This document shows positions 56,798 to 64,000 of a stretch of 64,000 nucleotides of DNA, one piece after another; position 1 is the first letter of the stretch; the number at the start of each line of letters is the position of its first letter. Source of the DNA: Candidatus Poribacteria bacterium (GTDB taxonomy: Bacteria > Poribacteria > WGA-4E > WGA-3G); the NCBI GenBank assembly GCA_022827625.1, contig JAJEIE010000009.1, positions 124,001-188,000 on the forward strand. The letters run 5' to 3'. Both the position numbers and the translations under genes were made by a program. The notes under the pieces are model-generated. The model did no database searches, was not told the origin of the DNA, and saw only the letters and a program-made list of their open reading frames with translations.

Positions 56798-56890
56798 TTT
56801 TTAACGATTGCTTTTGAGCTGCTGCGGACGTTGTCCTTGCAGGCTTCCAATTGTTAAAAGCCTTTTTTAAATCTTGATCAGGTTTTTTAA
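56798..56890 (+). repeat. Stop-adjacent intergenic repeat (copy 2 of 2)
   Basis: Begins right after the ferredoxin stop and matches 8240-8335. Here the inner part forms a stable hairpin (CTGC…GGAC-GTT-GTCC…GCAG) inside the outer pairing TTAACGATTG / CAATTGTTAA. The end (CAGGTTTTTTAATG) includes a potential but unlikely start codon for gmk. Confidence 0.7.
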
Positions 56891-56931
56891 TGATTCCTAC
56901 GGACGCGATGTTCGGACATAATCGTAAAAAA

Positions 56932-57591
56932 ATGGCGAATACACACCTTTACAAACCGAACCTCGTTATCGTCATCTCCGGCCCGTCTGGCTCAGGAAAA
57001 AGCACTGTTATTGATGCCCTCTGCAAAGCCGATCCAACATTAAAACTATCCGTTTCCGCAACAACACGCAATCCGCGCCGTGGTGAAGTGGATGGCGTTA
57101 ATTATCACTTCCTATCAAAAGCAGAATTTGAAGCGCACATTCAGCAGGGCAGCTTCTTAGAATGGGCGGCATACGGCGACAATCTCTACGGTACCCTTAA
57201 ATCTGAAATCGTCGCGGCACGCGAAGCCGGGAAAGACGCTGTTTTAGAGATTGAGGTAAAAGGTTCCCTCCAAATTAGAGACCACGCGCGAGACCTTGCT
57301 CCTGCGAGAAGTCTCCTCATTTTTATCGTCCCCCCATCTTTTGCTACCTTGGAGAAACGGCTTCGCCGCAGACAGACGGAATCGGAAAAGGAACTGAGAC
57401 AGCGTTTAGACATCGCTAAATCCGAAGTCCTTCAGATTCGGCACTACGATTACTGGGTTCACAATCCTGAAAAGGGTATTGCGCAAGCGGTTAAGCAGAT
57501 TCAGGCTATTATTGCTGCTGAACGTTCCCGTATTGATGATAAGTTGATAGAGACGATTAATCCGTTGCTCGGTGTTGAGGGTGTAGATTAG
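56932..57591 (+). CDS. gmk: Guanylate kinase
   Basis: A 219-residue enzyme phosphorylating GMP to GDP. 'VIVISGPSGSGKSTVIDAL' is the P-loop, 'SVSATTRNPRRGEVDGVNYHFLSKAEFEAHI' the GMP-binding region with the usual S-x-T-T-R-x-P-R-x-G-E, and 'FLEWAAYGDNLYGT' the closing loop. The start is not certain: ATG 56890 lies in the preceding repeat, and ATG 56932 gives the shorter N-terminus usual for the family but lacks an evident ribosome site. First gene of a gmk-coaBC-rsmA set. Confidence 0.93.
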   Translation: MANTHLYKPNLVIVISGPSGSGKSTVIDALCKADPTLKLSVSATTRNPRRGEVDGVNYHFLSKAEFEAHIQQGSFLEWAAYGDNLYGTLKSEIVAAREAGKDAVLEIEVKGSLQIRDHARDLAPARSLLIFIVPPSFATLEKRLRRRQTESEKELRQRLDIAKSEVLQIRHYDYWVHNPEKGIAQAVKQIQAIIAAERSRIDDKLIETINPLLGVEGVD

Positions 57592-57593
57592 GT

Positions 57594-58910
57594 ATGGAAT
57601 TTAAAGATCGGACTATCATTTTAGGTGTCACAGGTGGGATTGCTATCCACAAGTCGCTTGATGTGGCCAGCCAACTCGTCAAAAGTGGTGCCTCTGTCCA
57701 CGTCGTGATGACAGAGAACGCGACCCGTCTTATCCAACCTTTGCAATTCCAAGTTATCTCGCGGAACCCCGTCCTCTTGGATATCTTTGACGCAGGCACA
57801 GATTGGAAACCGCCGCATATTGACCTCGCTGACCGTGCTGATCTCCTCATGATTGTCCCTGCGACGGCGAATATTATCGGTAAGCTCGCAAACGGTATCG
57901 CTGATGACCCCCTCTCCACCGTCGCTGTGTCTGTTCACTGTCCAGTCCTCGTGGCACCTGCAATGAACGGACACATGTATCAGAACCCCTTCGTTCAACA
58001 AAACATAAACAAACTGAAAACACACGGCTACCACTTTATTGAACCTGCAAGCGGTGATTTGGCATGCGGTTATGAAGGAATCGGACGTTTGAATACAGTA
58101 GAGGCGATCCTTGAGGGTGTGAGTGGTATTTTGAAGGGTCGGGAAGCGGAGTTCCCTCCTACAGATGTGGGTGGTATTTTGAAGGGTCGGGAAGCGGAGG
58201 GCGCGCTTACAGGAAGAAGTCGGGAAGCGGAGTTCCCTCCTACTGAAAAGGGAGCTGATCTGCGCGGGACACGCGTCCTTGTTACAGCAGGTGCGACGCG
58301 CGAGTACATCGATCCTGTCCGATTTATCACCAACCGTTCCAGCGGTAAGATGGGTTACGCCATCGCTGAGGCAGCGGCACACCGTGGCGCGGCAGTACGA
58401 CTCATCAGCGGCACTGCTACTCTCCCTCCACCGACCAACATTAAAACGCAACATGTCGAAACAACGATTCAGATGCACGACGAAGTGCTGCAAGCGTTCG
58501 ATGAAACGGATATTGTCATTATGGCGGCTGCACCTGCTGATTACCGTCCACGCGAATTTACACCGCATAAAATCAAAAAGACCACTGACCCGCTAACACT
58601 TCCACTCGAAAGGAATCCAGACATAGCTGAGACGATTGGCGAACGGAAAACACATCAAACCCTCGTCTGCTTTGCTGCAGAAACGGATGACCTGCTCGAG
58701 AATGCTAAAAAGAAGTTGATTCGCAAGAACTGTGATCTCATCGTCGCGAACGATATTCTTGCGGAAGGTGCTGGATTCCAATCCGATACCAACATCGTCA
58801 CCCTGCTCGATAGGCACGGTACTTGTGAAGAACTGCCACGCGCCCCCAAACGCGACATAGCGGATGCGATTCTGACGAAGGTGGTTTCGATACGAAAAAG
58901 TGGGAAATAA
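57594..58910 (+). CDS. coaBC: Bifunctional phosphopantothenoylcysteine decarboxylase/phosphopantothenate-cysteine ligase, with in-frame repeat insert
   Basis: A 438-residue coenzyme A biosynthesis enzyme. The N-terminal CoaC flavoprotein (~1-180) has 'ILGVTGGIAIHKSLDVASQLVKSG', 'VAPAMNGHMYQNPFVQQN' and 'PASGDLACGYEGIGRL'. The C-terminal CoaB ligase (~225-435) has 'RVLVTAGATREYIDPVRFITNRSSGKMGYAIAE', 'DIVIMAAAPADYRP' and 'LIVANDI'. Between the domains, 58123-58250 encodes three repeats of 'GREAEFPP'-type residues from a ~27-base DNA repeat, about 40 extra residues in a linker where insertion is tolerated. Starts two bases after gmk. Confidence 0.93.
   Translation: MEFKDRTIILGVTGGIAIHKSLDVASQLVKSGASVHVVMTENATRLIQPLQFQVISRNPVLLDIFDAGTDWKPPHIDLADRADLLMIVPATANIIGKLANGIADDPLSTVAVSVHCPVLVAPAMNGHMYQNPFVQQNINKLKTHGYHFIEPASGDLACGYEGIGRLNTVEAILEGVSGILKGREAEFPPTDVGGILKGREAEGALTGRSREAEFPPTEKGADLRGTRVLVTAGATREYIDPVRFITNRSSGKMGYAIAEAAAHRGAAVRLISGTATLPPPTNIKTQHVETTIQMHDEVLQAFDETDIVIMAAAPADYRPREFTPHKIKKTTDPLTLPLERNPDIAETIGERKTHQTLVCFAAETDDLLENAKKKLIRKNCDLIVANDILAEGAGFQSDTNIVTLLDRHGTCEELPRAPKRDIADAILTKVVSIRKSGK
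58123..58250 (+). repeat. In-frame tandem repeat insert in coaBC
   Basis: GTCGGGAAGCGGAG followed by TTCCCTCCTAC occurs at 58139 and 58219, with a variant at 58187; GGTATTTTGAAGGGTC precedes two of them. GGGAA-GCGGAG-TTCCC can form a hairpin. Total length keeps the reading frame. Confidence 0.75.
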
Positions 58911-58912
58911 AG

Positions 58913-59767
58913 ATGAACCCACAACAGGTCCGTGACTTTTTTACCCGTAATCATACACGTCCCAAAAAGCAGTTAGGGCAAAATTTCCTTGTTAACCCAG
59001 AGGCTCTCAATATTATTCTTGAAACCGGAGAAGTCAGAGATTGTGATACCGTCATAGAAATCGGTGCCGGGTTAGGGTATCTCACGGATGCCTTGGCGCG
59101 CCATGCTCAACGCGTAATCGCTGTCGAAGTGGACGAGTTATTATACAATGCCTTAGCGGCGCAGTTTTCGGTAGATTCACAGGTCCAACTCCTTAACGCA
59201 GACATCCTCAAATTGGAATTCAATTCGTTGTTGTCCGAAAACACAGCATCTGAGGACCCTACGACTTTCAAGGTCATCGCAAATCTGCCTTACAGTATCA
59301 CAACACCGATTTTGTGGAAACTTCTTGCGCATCGGAGACAGCTTCATAGCTGCGTCCTAATGATGCAGAAGGAGGTAGCGGAAAGGATCGTCGCTGGACC
59401 GGGGGGAAAGGACTATGGTGCCCTGACGATTGGTGTCGCTTATCACGCTGAATCGTCGCTAATCGCCACGCTGTCGCCAGAGAATTTTTACCCATCTCCG
59501 AAAGTAGATTCAGCCCTTCTAAAGTTGACGATGCGCGAAAGCCCGAAGGTTAGCGTTGAAGATGAGATGTTGTTTTTTAAAATAGTACGGACGGCATTCA
59601 GAATGCGGCGGAAGATGTTAAAAAATGCTTTGGTTAGGGGGAGGTTCGCTTCAGCGGAAAGATTGGCAGCTGCATTTGAGGAAACCGGCATAGCTCCGGA
59701 GCGGCGCGCCGAAACATTGGATATCACGGAATACGCCGCCCTTACGAATTTTTTGGTTCAGTGTTAA
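58913..59767 (+). CDS. rsmA: 16S rRNA dimethyladenosine transferase RsmA/KsgA
   Basis: A 284-residue methyltransferase that dimethylates A1518 and A1519 of 16S rRNA. 'RPKKQLGQNFLVNPEALNIIL' is the KsgA start, 'VIEIGAGLGYLTDALARHAQRVIAVEVDELLYNAL' motif I, 'VIANLPYSITTPILWKLL' motif IV (N-L-P-Y), and 'FYPSPKVDSALLKL' the specificity loop. Starts two bases after coaBC, so co-transcribed with gmk and coaBC. Confidence 0.95.
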   Translation: MNPQQVRDFFTRNHTRPKKQLGQNFLVNPEALNIILETGEVRDCDTVIEIGAGLGYLTDALARHAQRVIAVEVDELLYNALAAQFSVDSQVQLLNADILKLEFNSLLSENTASEDPTTFKVIANLPYSITTPILWKLLAHRRQLHSCVLMMQKEVAERIVAGPGGKDYGALTIGVAYHAESSLIATLSPENFYPSPKVDSALLKLTMRESPKVSVEDEMLFFKIVRTAFRMRRKMLKNALVRGRFASAERLAAAFEETGIAPERRAETLDITEYAALTNFLVQC

Positions 59768-59866
59768 GTAGTTATAAGTTATAAGTTAATCGAGTTTCGA
59801 TGCCCGTCGGGAAAGTGGTAAATTATTTTTTAATATTGCTTGAATTTGGAAGTCCTACCTTTAGAA

Positions 59867-60652
59867 TCACAGGCGGATGTCTATTTCCAGAAGCTGCCAA
59901 TACACAATTTTCCAATCTCGTCCTTCACGGCGGAATTCAAATTTAGCACCGGCTTTAATTTCTCTCAAGTTCTCTTCATCCCCCTTTCTGGCGTTCACAT
60001 CAAGCCGAAGGGTTACTGCCGCTTTTCTTGCATGCGTCACATCCATATCCATATCCTTGAACAGGAATTCAAGAAAGGTGTACTCATCAAAGAGTTGGGT
60101 TATTGCGGGGTTGACATCTGCGTAATTTTCAGGGATAATGCCCGATGCCACCCCAAAGAGGGTCGCATCATCATCTGCGGCGACATAAGTTTCCGAGAAG
60201 AGCCTCTCAACGGCTTCAATATTTTCTACGTCCACAGACTCAAGGAGGTCCGAAAAATTCTCAAAAAATCCCTGTATTTCCAGCACTGGGTCTTCTAAGG
60301 GTGTTAGCGCGATATCTACAACCAAGCGTTGTTGGTCGAGCACAAAGGACTGACCATGATATTCATAATCCGGATCCCTGACAATCAGGTTATAAGTATC
60401 GCTGTAAAGTAAATCTTGGAAAGTGTAAACGCCATCCACACCCGTCTCAACCGATAGCCCCATTAGAATTACCATTGATCCAGGGATAGGATTTCCTGTC
60501 CCCGCATCAGTAACGGTTCCAGAGACCGTGCCGTATTGAAGTACTACCGGTTCTTCGGGTTCAGGTTCCGGTTCAAGCGGATCTTCGGTTGTCCCACATG
60601 CGAAGATGCACGTTAGTAGTAAAAGAAACAAGATAGTATTTTTGGGGTTCAT
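59867..60652 (-). CDS. Lipoprotein with carboxypeptidase-regulatory-like and SnoaL-like regions
   Basis: A 261-residue lipoprotein (signal with Cys19, 'CIFACGTTEDP'). An acidic Pro/Glu linker (~22-38) precedes a carboxypeptidase-regulatory-like beta domain (~42-118: 'GTVSGTVTDAGTGNPIPGSMVILMGLSVETGVDGVYTFQDLLYSDTYNLIVRDPDYE'). The C-terminal ~140 residues ('QGFFENFSDLLESVDVENIEAVERLFSETYV … GAKFEFRREGRDWKIVYWQLLEI') look like a SnoaL/NTF2-type cone fold. Exported binding protein, ligand unknown. The N-terminal plan resembles the selenoprotein lipoprotein. Confidence 0.8.
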   Translation of the reverse strand: MNPKNTILFLLLLTCIFACGTTEDPLEPEPEPEEPVVLQYGTVSGTVTDAGTGNPIPGSMVILMGLSVETGVDGVYTFQDLLYSDTYNLIVRDPDYEYHGQSFVLDQQRLVVDIALTPLEDPVLEIQGFFENFSDLLESVDVENIEAVERLFSETYVAADDDATLFGVASGIIPENYADVNPAITQLFDEYTFLEFLFKDMDMDVTHARKAAVTLRLDVNARKGDEENLREIKAGAKFEFRREGRDWKIVYWQLLEIDIRL

Positions 60653-60702
60653 CGTGTGTTTATTATCCTTTTTTTGATTTTTCGTTATCGCCTTACCGGC
60701 AA

Positions 60703-62148
60703 TTAATCAAAAAATTTCCCAAGTGTTTGTTGACTCGGCGGTTTTGTGAACAGAGAAACGATTATCAACATACAAGATGAAACAATAATCAAAATCGCAA
60801 CGGGCATAATCCCGGTTCCACCGACAGTATATCCCGGTGTTTGCCAATTTCTGAGGAAGAAATAGAGCCACAATAAGATAACGCTTATAATTGCGGCGAA
60901 TGCCCCGTGCTTTGTGCTACGTTGCCAGAAGAGCGCCGCGACGACAATCGGGAAGAGTCCTGAAAATCCAGTAAACGACCAAACGGCGAGCCTGAAAATG
61001 CTCGGTGTCGCAACAAGCGATATAAGATAGGTGATGCAGAGGACACCCATTACGAACAGCCGTCCTACCCACACCCGCTGGTTCTCCGAAAACGCCTTTT
61101 CACGATAATGCTCAACAATATCGTGTGTGAACATACTCCCAATAGCAAGCGACTGCGAATCCAGTGAGGACATAATTGCGGCGAAAACGCCTGCACCTAA
61201 AAACCCAGCTAAGATTCCAGGTGCGTGTATACCAATCATCTGAATTAGCACGTTGTTTGCCTGCGAACCTTGTAAACCCGGGACATCGACATTTCCTAAT
61301 ATGCCGAGCAGCACACTCGGGATCCAAACAATTGCAATACACACGGGATACAAGATAATCGCATAGCGGAACGTTCCAACTTCCTTCGCTGTCAGGAAAT
61401 GTGAAAAGATATGCGGAAACATACCAACACAGAGCGGCATACAGATATAAGTTAGGAGTTCCAAGGGTTTAATATGCTCCGCTTGCATGAGCAAACCTGA
61501 GTCCACTTTAGAGATAGCACTCGAAAATCCGCCCATCCGATTCACAATGATGAAGAATGTAATACCGCCGAGGATCATGAAAACGAGCGTTTGAAATGTG
61601 TTCACCCAAGCAGTGCCTCGCATCCCACTGTAGGTAACGTAACTGAGAACAACAGCGCATATCAGTAAACCCCCGACCCACTGCGGAATTTTACCATCAG
61701 TCAGTGTTGCTAACGTTCCACCACCCCCCATGACCCCGATAAGCAGATACGGAATAAGCAGTAACACAAGCACGATAAAAAGCAGGAGTCCTAAGCCTCC
61801 AGATTCCCACCTGTCTCTGAAGTACTGCGCCTGTGTCACATAACCAAACCGCTTTCCGAGTCGCCAGAGGCGAGTTCCAATAAAAAGGAATACACACGGT
61901 GCCACTATAGCGGTAGACGAAGCCATCAGTGCAAAAACGCCGATCCCCCTGTGATAGGCTTCACCGGATGCACCGAGGATCGAGAACGCCGTCATATTCG
62001 TGCCAAAAAGGGTCATCAACAAGACGAACCAATTGATTGTCCGGCTCGCAACAAAGTAATCTTCGCCAGTATTGCGGAAAAGTTTATGACTCAGCGCACC
62101 GAGAACAAGCACCACAGCAAGGTAGACAAAGATAACAGCAATGCTCAT
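60703..62148 (-). CDS. Sodium:solute symporter (SSF family)
   Basis: A 481-residue membrane transporter with about 13 helices. 'EDYFVASRTINWFVLLMTLFGTNMTAFSILGASGEAYHRG' is the SSF start with the discontinuous first core helix, 'GYVTQAQYFRDRW' the conserved loop, and 'GVFAAIMSSLDSQSLAIGSMFTHDIV' the sodium-site helix. The substrate could be a carboxylate, sugar or amino acid. ATG 62148 has GGAG ahead and overlaps the TGA of the DUF3311 gene (ATGA), so the two are coupled; such pairing is common in this family. Confidence 0.92.
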   Translation of the reverse strand: MSIAVIFVYLAVVLVLGALSHKLFRNTGEDYFVASRTINWFVLLMTLFGTNMTAFSILGASGEAYHRGIGVFALMASSTAIVAPCVFLFIGTRLWRLGKRFGYVTQAQYFRDRWESGGLGLLLFIVLVLLLIPYLLIGVMGGGGTLATLTDGKIPQWVGGLLICAVVLSYVTYSGMRGTAWVNTFQTLVFMILGGITFFIIVNRMGGFSSAISKVDSGLLMQAEHIKPLELLTYICMPLCVGMFPHIFSHFLTAKEVGTFRYAIILYPVCIAIVWIPSVLLGILGNVDVPGLQGSQANNVLIQMIGIHAPGILAGFLGAGVFAAIMSSLDSQSLAIGSMFTHDIVEHYREKAFSENQRVWVGRLFVMGVLCITYLISLVATPSIFRLAVWSFTGFSGLFPIVVAALFWQRSTKHGAFAAIISVILLWLYFFLRNWQTPGYTVGGTGIMPVAILIIVSSCMLIIVSLFTKPPSQQTLGKFFD

Positions 62149-62357
62149 CGCTTGCTCCAATCTTGATCGCCTTTGACCCCATTTTTGACAAAGACAGCCA
62201 TTAGCAGTGTTACCACGAGGCAGAACCCGATATGATACAGCAGTCCGACTGGCAGCCCTAAAACGAGTTGCGGCGTTTTCCAGAACCAGAAATCGTTATG
62301 AAGTAAGAATAATAAAGCAATCAAGCAGTAAAACAACCATTTAGTCCGATGTTTCAT
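62145..62357 (-). CDS. DUF3311-type small membrane protein, symporter partner
   Basis: A 70-residue protein with two membrane helices. 'PQLVLGLPVGLLYHIGFCLVVTLLMAVFVKNG' is the DUF3311 signature. ATG 62357 lies 7 bases behind AGGAG; an upstream in-frame start at 62411 adds 18 residues inside the TRAP gene and is rejected. Overlaps the TRAP gene end by 17 bases and the symporter start by 4 bases. Probably a small subunit helping the SSF permease. Confidence 0.85.
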   Translation of the reverse strand: MKHRTKWLFYCLIALLFLLHNDFWFWKTPQLVLGLPVGLLYHIGFCLVVTLLMAVFVKNGVKGDQDWSKR

Positions 62358-64000
62358 GGCGCATCTCCTTTCTCTGCCAATTATAGTAGAAAACAGCACC
62401 ACTTGCAACAACTACTACGCCGTGAATCCAAGCGAATTGGATACTTATAGGCGCAAAAAAGAGAATCGCTGCAGCGATAAATAGTATACCACGTGCTGAT
62501 ACTGACAATTTACTAAAAAGATAACCGGCGATAGCTGCTGCAAAGATAACCGTCCCTACGAACGTTAGAGAAAATATTCCTAAAACTGTCCACACTTCTG
62601 GAATCCCACCATCAGGGCGTAACCAGAGGAGTGCGGGTCGCAGCACAAAGGCGTAAGGCAAAGCAAAACCGACAAGTGCGAATCGAAATGCTGCGAACCC
62701 CGTCGCCATAACCCCAGAACCTGCAATCGCAGCCGCAGCATACGCCGCTAACGCAACCGGCGGGGTCACCATTGACATCATCCCGAAATAGAAAATAAAA
62801 AAGTGCGCAGCAAGCGGGACAACCCCTAAATCCAGAAGTACAGGACCCACCAAGATAGCCATCAGCAAATAACAGACAGATGAAGGCAACCCCATGCCGA
62901 GAATAATTGTCGAAATCATTAAAAAGAAGAGTGCCAACATTAGATTCGTTGCTGCAAGGGGTAAAAGGGTCGATGGTAATTTGCCACCGATACCGGTCAA
63001 TGTCACCACACCTAAAATGATACCGACACACGCAGCAGCAGCAATCAATGAAACACCGCTCTGTGCTGCCCGCTTACAGGGTGAAACCAAAAAGTCAACT
63101 GCCTTCAGTAAATCCACGCTCCCGATACGCGTTTGTGCTGTAGAATTCCGGTTCCCGATTCTTCGTCCCAAGAAATTCAGCAGACTTATCGCGACAACCA
63201 CCAATAGACTCCAAGTCACAGCGCGGAAGGCTGTAGCACCCATCAGCAGAAACCCAATCAGCGTAACGAATGCAGCGAGAAAGATGCCTCCTTGTACTGT
63301 GAAAATTTTTTCACGTGATGTCTCTTGGTCATTGGTGTGTGTTTCGTTAGGTTCGAGGTTCCACGCCTCTCCCAGAGTGTGTTTTCTACTTTTTGCAGCG
63401 AAGTGTACCATACACAGCATGCCTGTGTAGTAGAGAATCGCCGGCAGGAGTGCTGCCTTGATAATCTCTAAATAGGTGACAGCAGGTTCCACGATTTCCA
63501 GCATCATATACGCCGCTGCACCCATGATAGGTGGGACCAATGCCCCACCGGAACTCGCCGCGGCTTCAATCCCGCCTGCGATTGCGGGTTGAAACCCAGA
63601 ACGTGTCATCAATGGGATTGTAAACGTGCCAGTCGTTGCGGTATTCGCGACAGCGGAACCCGATAGTGAACCCATCATCCCGCTACTCAGCACGGCGACC
63701 TTCGCAGGTGCGCCTACGCTCGAACCGAACATCCGTCTCGCCAAATTCAGCACATAACCCGTGGCTCCCGTCCGCTCCAATAAGGTGCCAAACAACACAA
63801 AAAGGAACACATAAGTGAACATCACCCGAAGTGCGATGCCGAATGCCCCTTGACTGTGTAAAAACGTCTGGCTAATGATACGTTGAACAGAATATCCACG
63901 ATGTGGAAACAGCCAATCCGGCATAAACTGCCCAAAACCGGCATAGAGCAGAAATGCGAGAGAGAGTAGGGGAAGCGTCATACCGATAGAACGGCGCGTC
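62341..64000 (-). CDS. TRAP-transporter fused permease, 5' end outside the window
   Basis: At least 551 residues; the frame stays open to the window edge at 64000 ('TRRSIG' precedes the first Met), so the N-terminus is missing. 'LPLLSLAFLLYAGFGQFMPDWLFPHRGYSVQRI', 'SGMMGSLSGSAVANTATTGTFTIPLMTRSGFQPAIAGGIEAAASSGGALVPPIMGAAAYMM' and 'LGMGLPSSVCYLLMAILVGPVLLDLGVVPLAAHFFIFYFGMMSMVTPPVALAAYAAAAI' are the large-subunit (DctM-type) motifs of the fused 4TM/12TM permeases. The substrate is probably a carboxylate or similar; the binding protein is not in the window. About 130 residues at the C-terminus carry extra helices. Confidence 0.9.
   Translation of the reverse strand, partial: TRRSIGMTLPLLSLAFLLYAGFGQFMPDWLFPHRGYSVQRIISQTFLHSQGAFGIALRVMFTYVFLFVLFGTLLERTGATGYVLNLARRMFGSSVGAPAKVAVLSSGMMGSLSGSAVANTATTGTFTIPLMTRSGFQPAIAGGIEAAASSGGALVPPIMGAAAYMMLEIVEPAVTYLEIIKAALLPAILYYTGMLCMVHFAAKSRKHTLGEAWNLEPNETHTNDQETSREKIFTVQGGIFLAAFVTLIGFLLMGATAFRAVTWSLLVVVAISLLNFLGRRIGNRNSTAQTRIGSVDLLKAVDFLVSPCKRAAQSGVSLIAAAACVGIILGVVTLTGIGGKLPSTLLPLAATNLMLALFFLMISTIILGMGLPSSVCYLLMAILVGPVLLDLGVVPLAAHFFIFYFGMMSMVTPPVALAAYAAAAIAGSGVMATGFAAFRFALVGFALPYAFVLRPALLWLRPDGGIPEVWTVLGIFSLTFVGTVIFAAAIAGYLFSKLSVSARGILFIAAAILFFAPISIQFAWIHGVVVVASGAVFYYNWQRKEMRHETSD

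Noticed and set aside
57621-58568. Minus-strand frame of 315 codons opposite coaBC
   Set aside because: The sense strand encodes a clear CoaBC protein; the antisense translation has no recognisable features.
1-64000. rRNA, tRNA, prophage, integrase or transposase genes
   Set aside because: I saw no sequence with the expected features on either strand, though a short or divergent tRNA could be missed by eye.

Overview
The window looks like a chromosome segment of a free-living or symbiotic, environmentally sourced bacterium of the Poribacteria / planctomycete-like type. This placement is an inference from gene content: secreted LamG-fold proteins, several phytanoyl-CoA-dioxygenase-like (PhyH) genes, Gfo/Idh/MocA oxidoreductases, a sulfatase-like hydrolase, a DUF1501 protein, WD40 proteins with signal peptides and many short palindromic intergenic repeats. 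Coding density is high, both strands are used, and I see no rRNA, tRNA, CRISPR array, transposase or phage gene.

Layout. (1) 16-4007: secreted proteins and a redox operon. A lipoprotein redoxin at 824-1933 reads through an in-frame TGA (1604-1606), best explained as selenocysteine in a U-P-F-C active site with a SECIS-like hairpin right behind it. It is followed by a Tat-exported DUF362 protein and a small Cys-containing lipoprotein. (2) 4150-12876: Dabb, sulfatase-like, orphan HigA antitoxin with a residual HigB tail, double metallo-beta-lactamase protein, VOC protein, PhyH, and a tandem pair of unrecognised ~395-aa proteins. (3) 12945-19653, mostly minus: two exported WD40 proteins, a dockerin-like secreted protein, a PEP-hydrolase-family TIM barrel (plus strand), and a membrane protein with two c-type haem motifs. 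(4) 19787-39472: catabolic and accessory genes (three PhyH, enolase-superfamily dehydratase, two Gfo/Idh/MocA, TPP enzyme, MDR dehydrogenase, bisphosphate nucleotidase-like, family-4 UDG, GH36-like glycosidase, cupin, RsmD, DUF1501), separated by repetitive intergenic hairpins. (5) 40040-54897: about 15 kb all on the minus strand. In transcription order: two near-identical 66/68-aa peptides, a secreted protein, two glycosyltransferases with PqqD/RRE-like N-termini, a transglutaminase-like protein, an ABC-2 permease, a methyltransferase, a sugar nucleotidyltransferase, a phosphohexomutase, a prepilin-type peptidase and a sigma-54 activator. (6) 55358-64000: SDR, four-cluster ferredoxin, the gmk-coaBC-rsmA housekeeping group, a lipoprotein, and a transporter group (SSF symporter, DUF3311, TRAP fused permease cut by the window edge).

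Most interesting signals. First, block (5) looks like a system that makes, glycosylates and exports a small peptide, either a RiPP-like product or a pilin-like subunit; the peptide-plus-RRE-glycosyltransferase combination is one I do not recognise. Second, five secreted proteins (ends at 813, 3426, 27461, 28417 and 53488) finish with the same short C-terminal motif, K/N-L-x-x-T-W-G-x-I/L-K, although their bodies differ; this looks like an undescribed sorting or anchoring tag. Third is the selenoprotein. Fourth are several repeat families that sit exactly at stop codons, form hairpins with compensatory changes, or are inserted in frame inside genes (coaBC, a glycosyltransferase) or supply C-terminal tails (rsmD, the nucleotidase).

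All functional calls come from reading the translated sequence and remembered family motifs; no database search was run.
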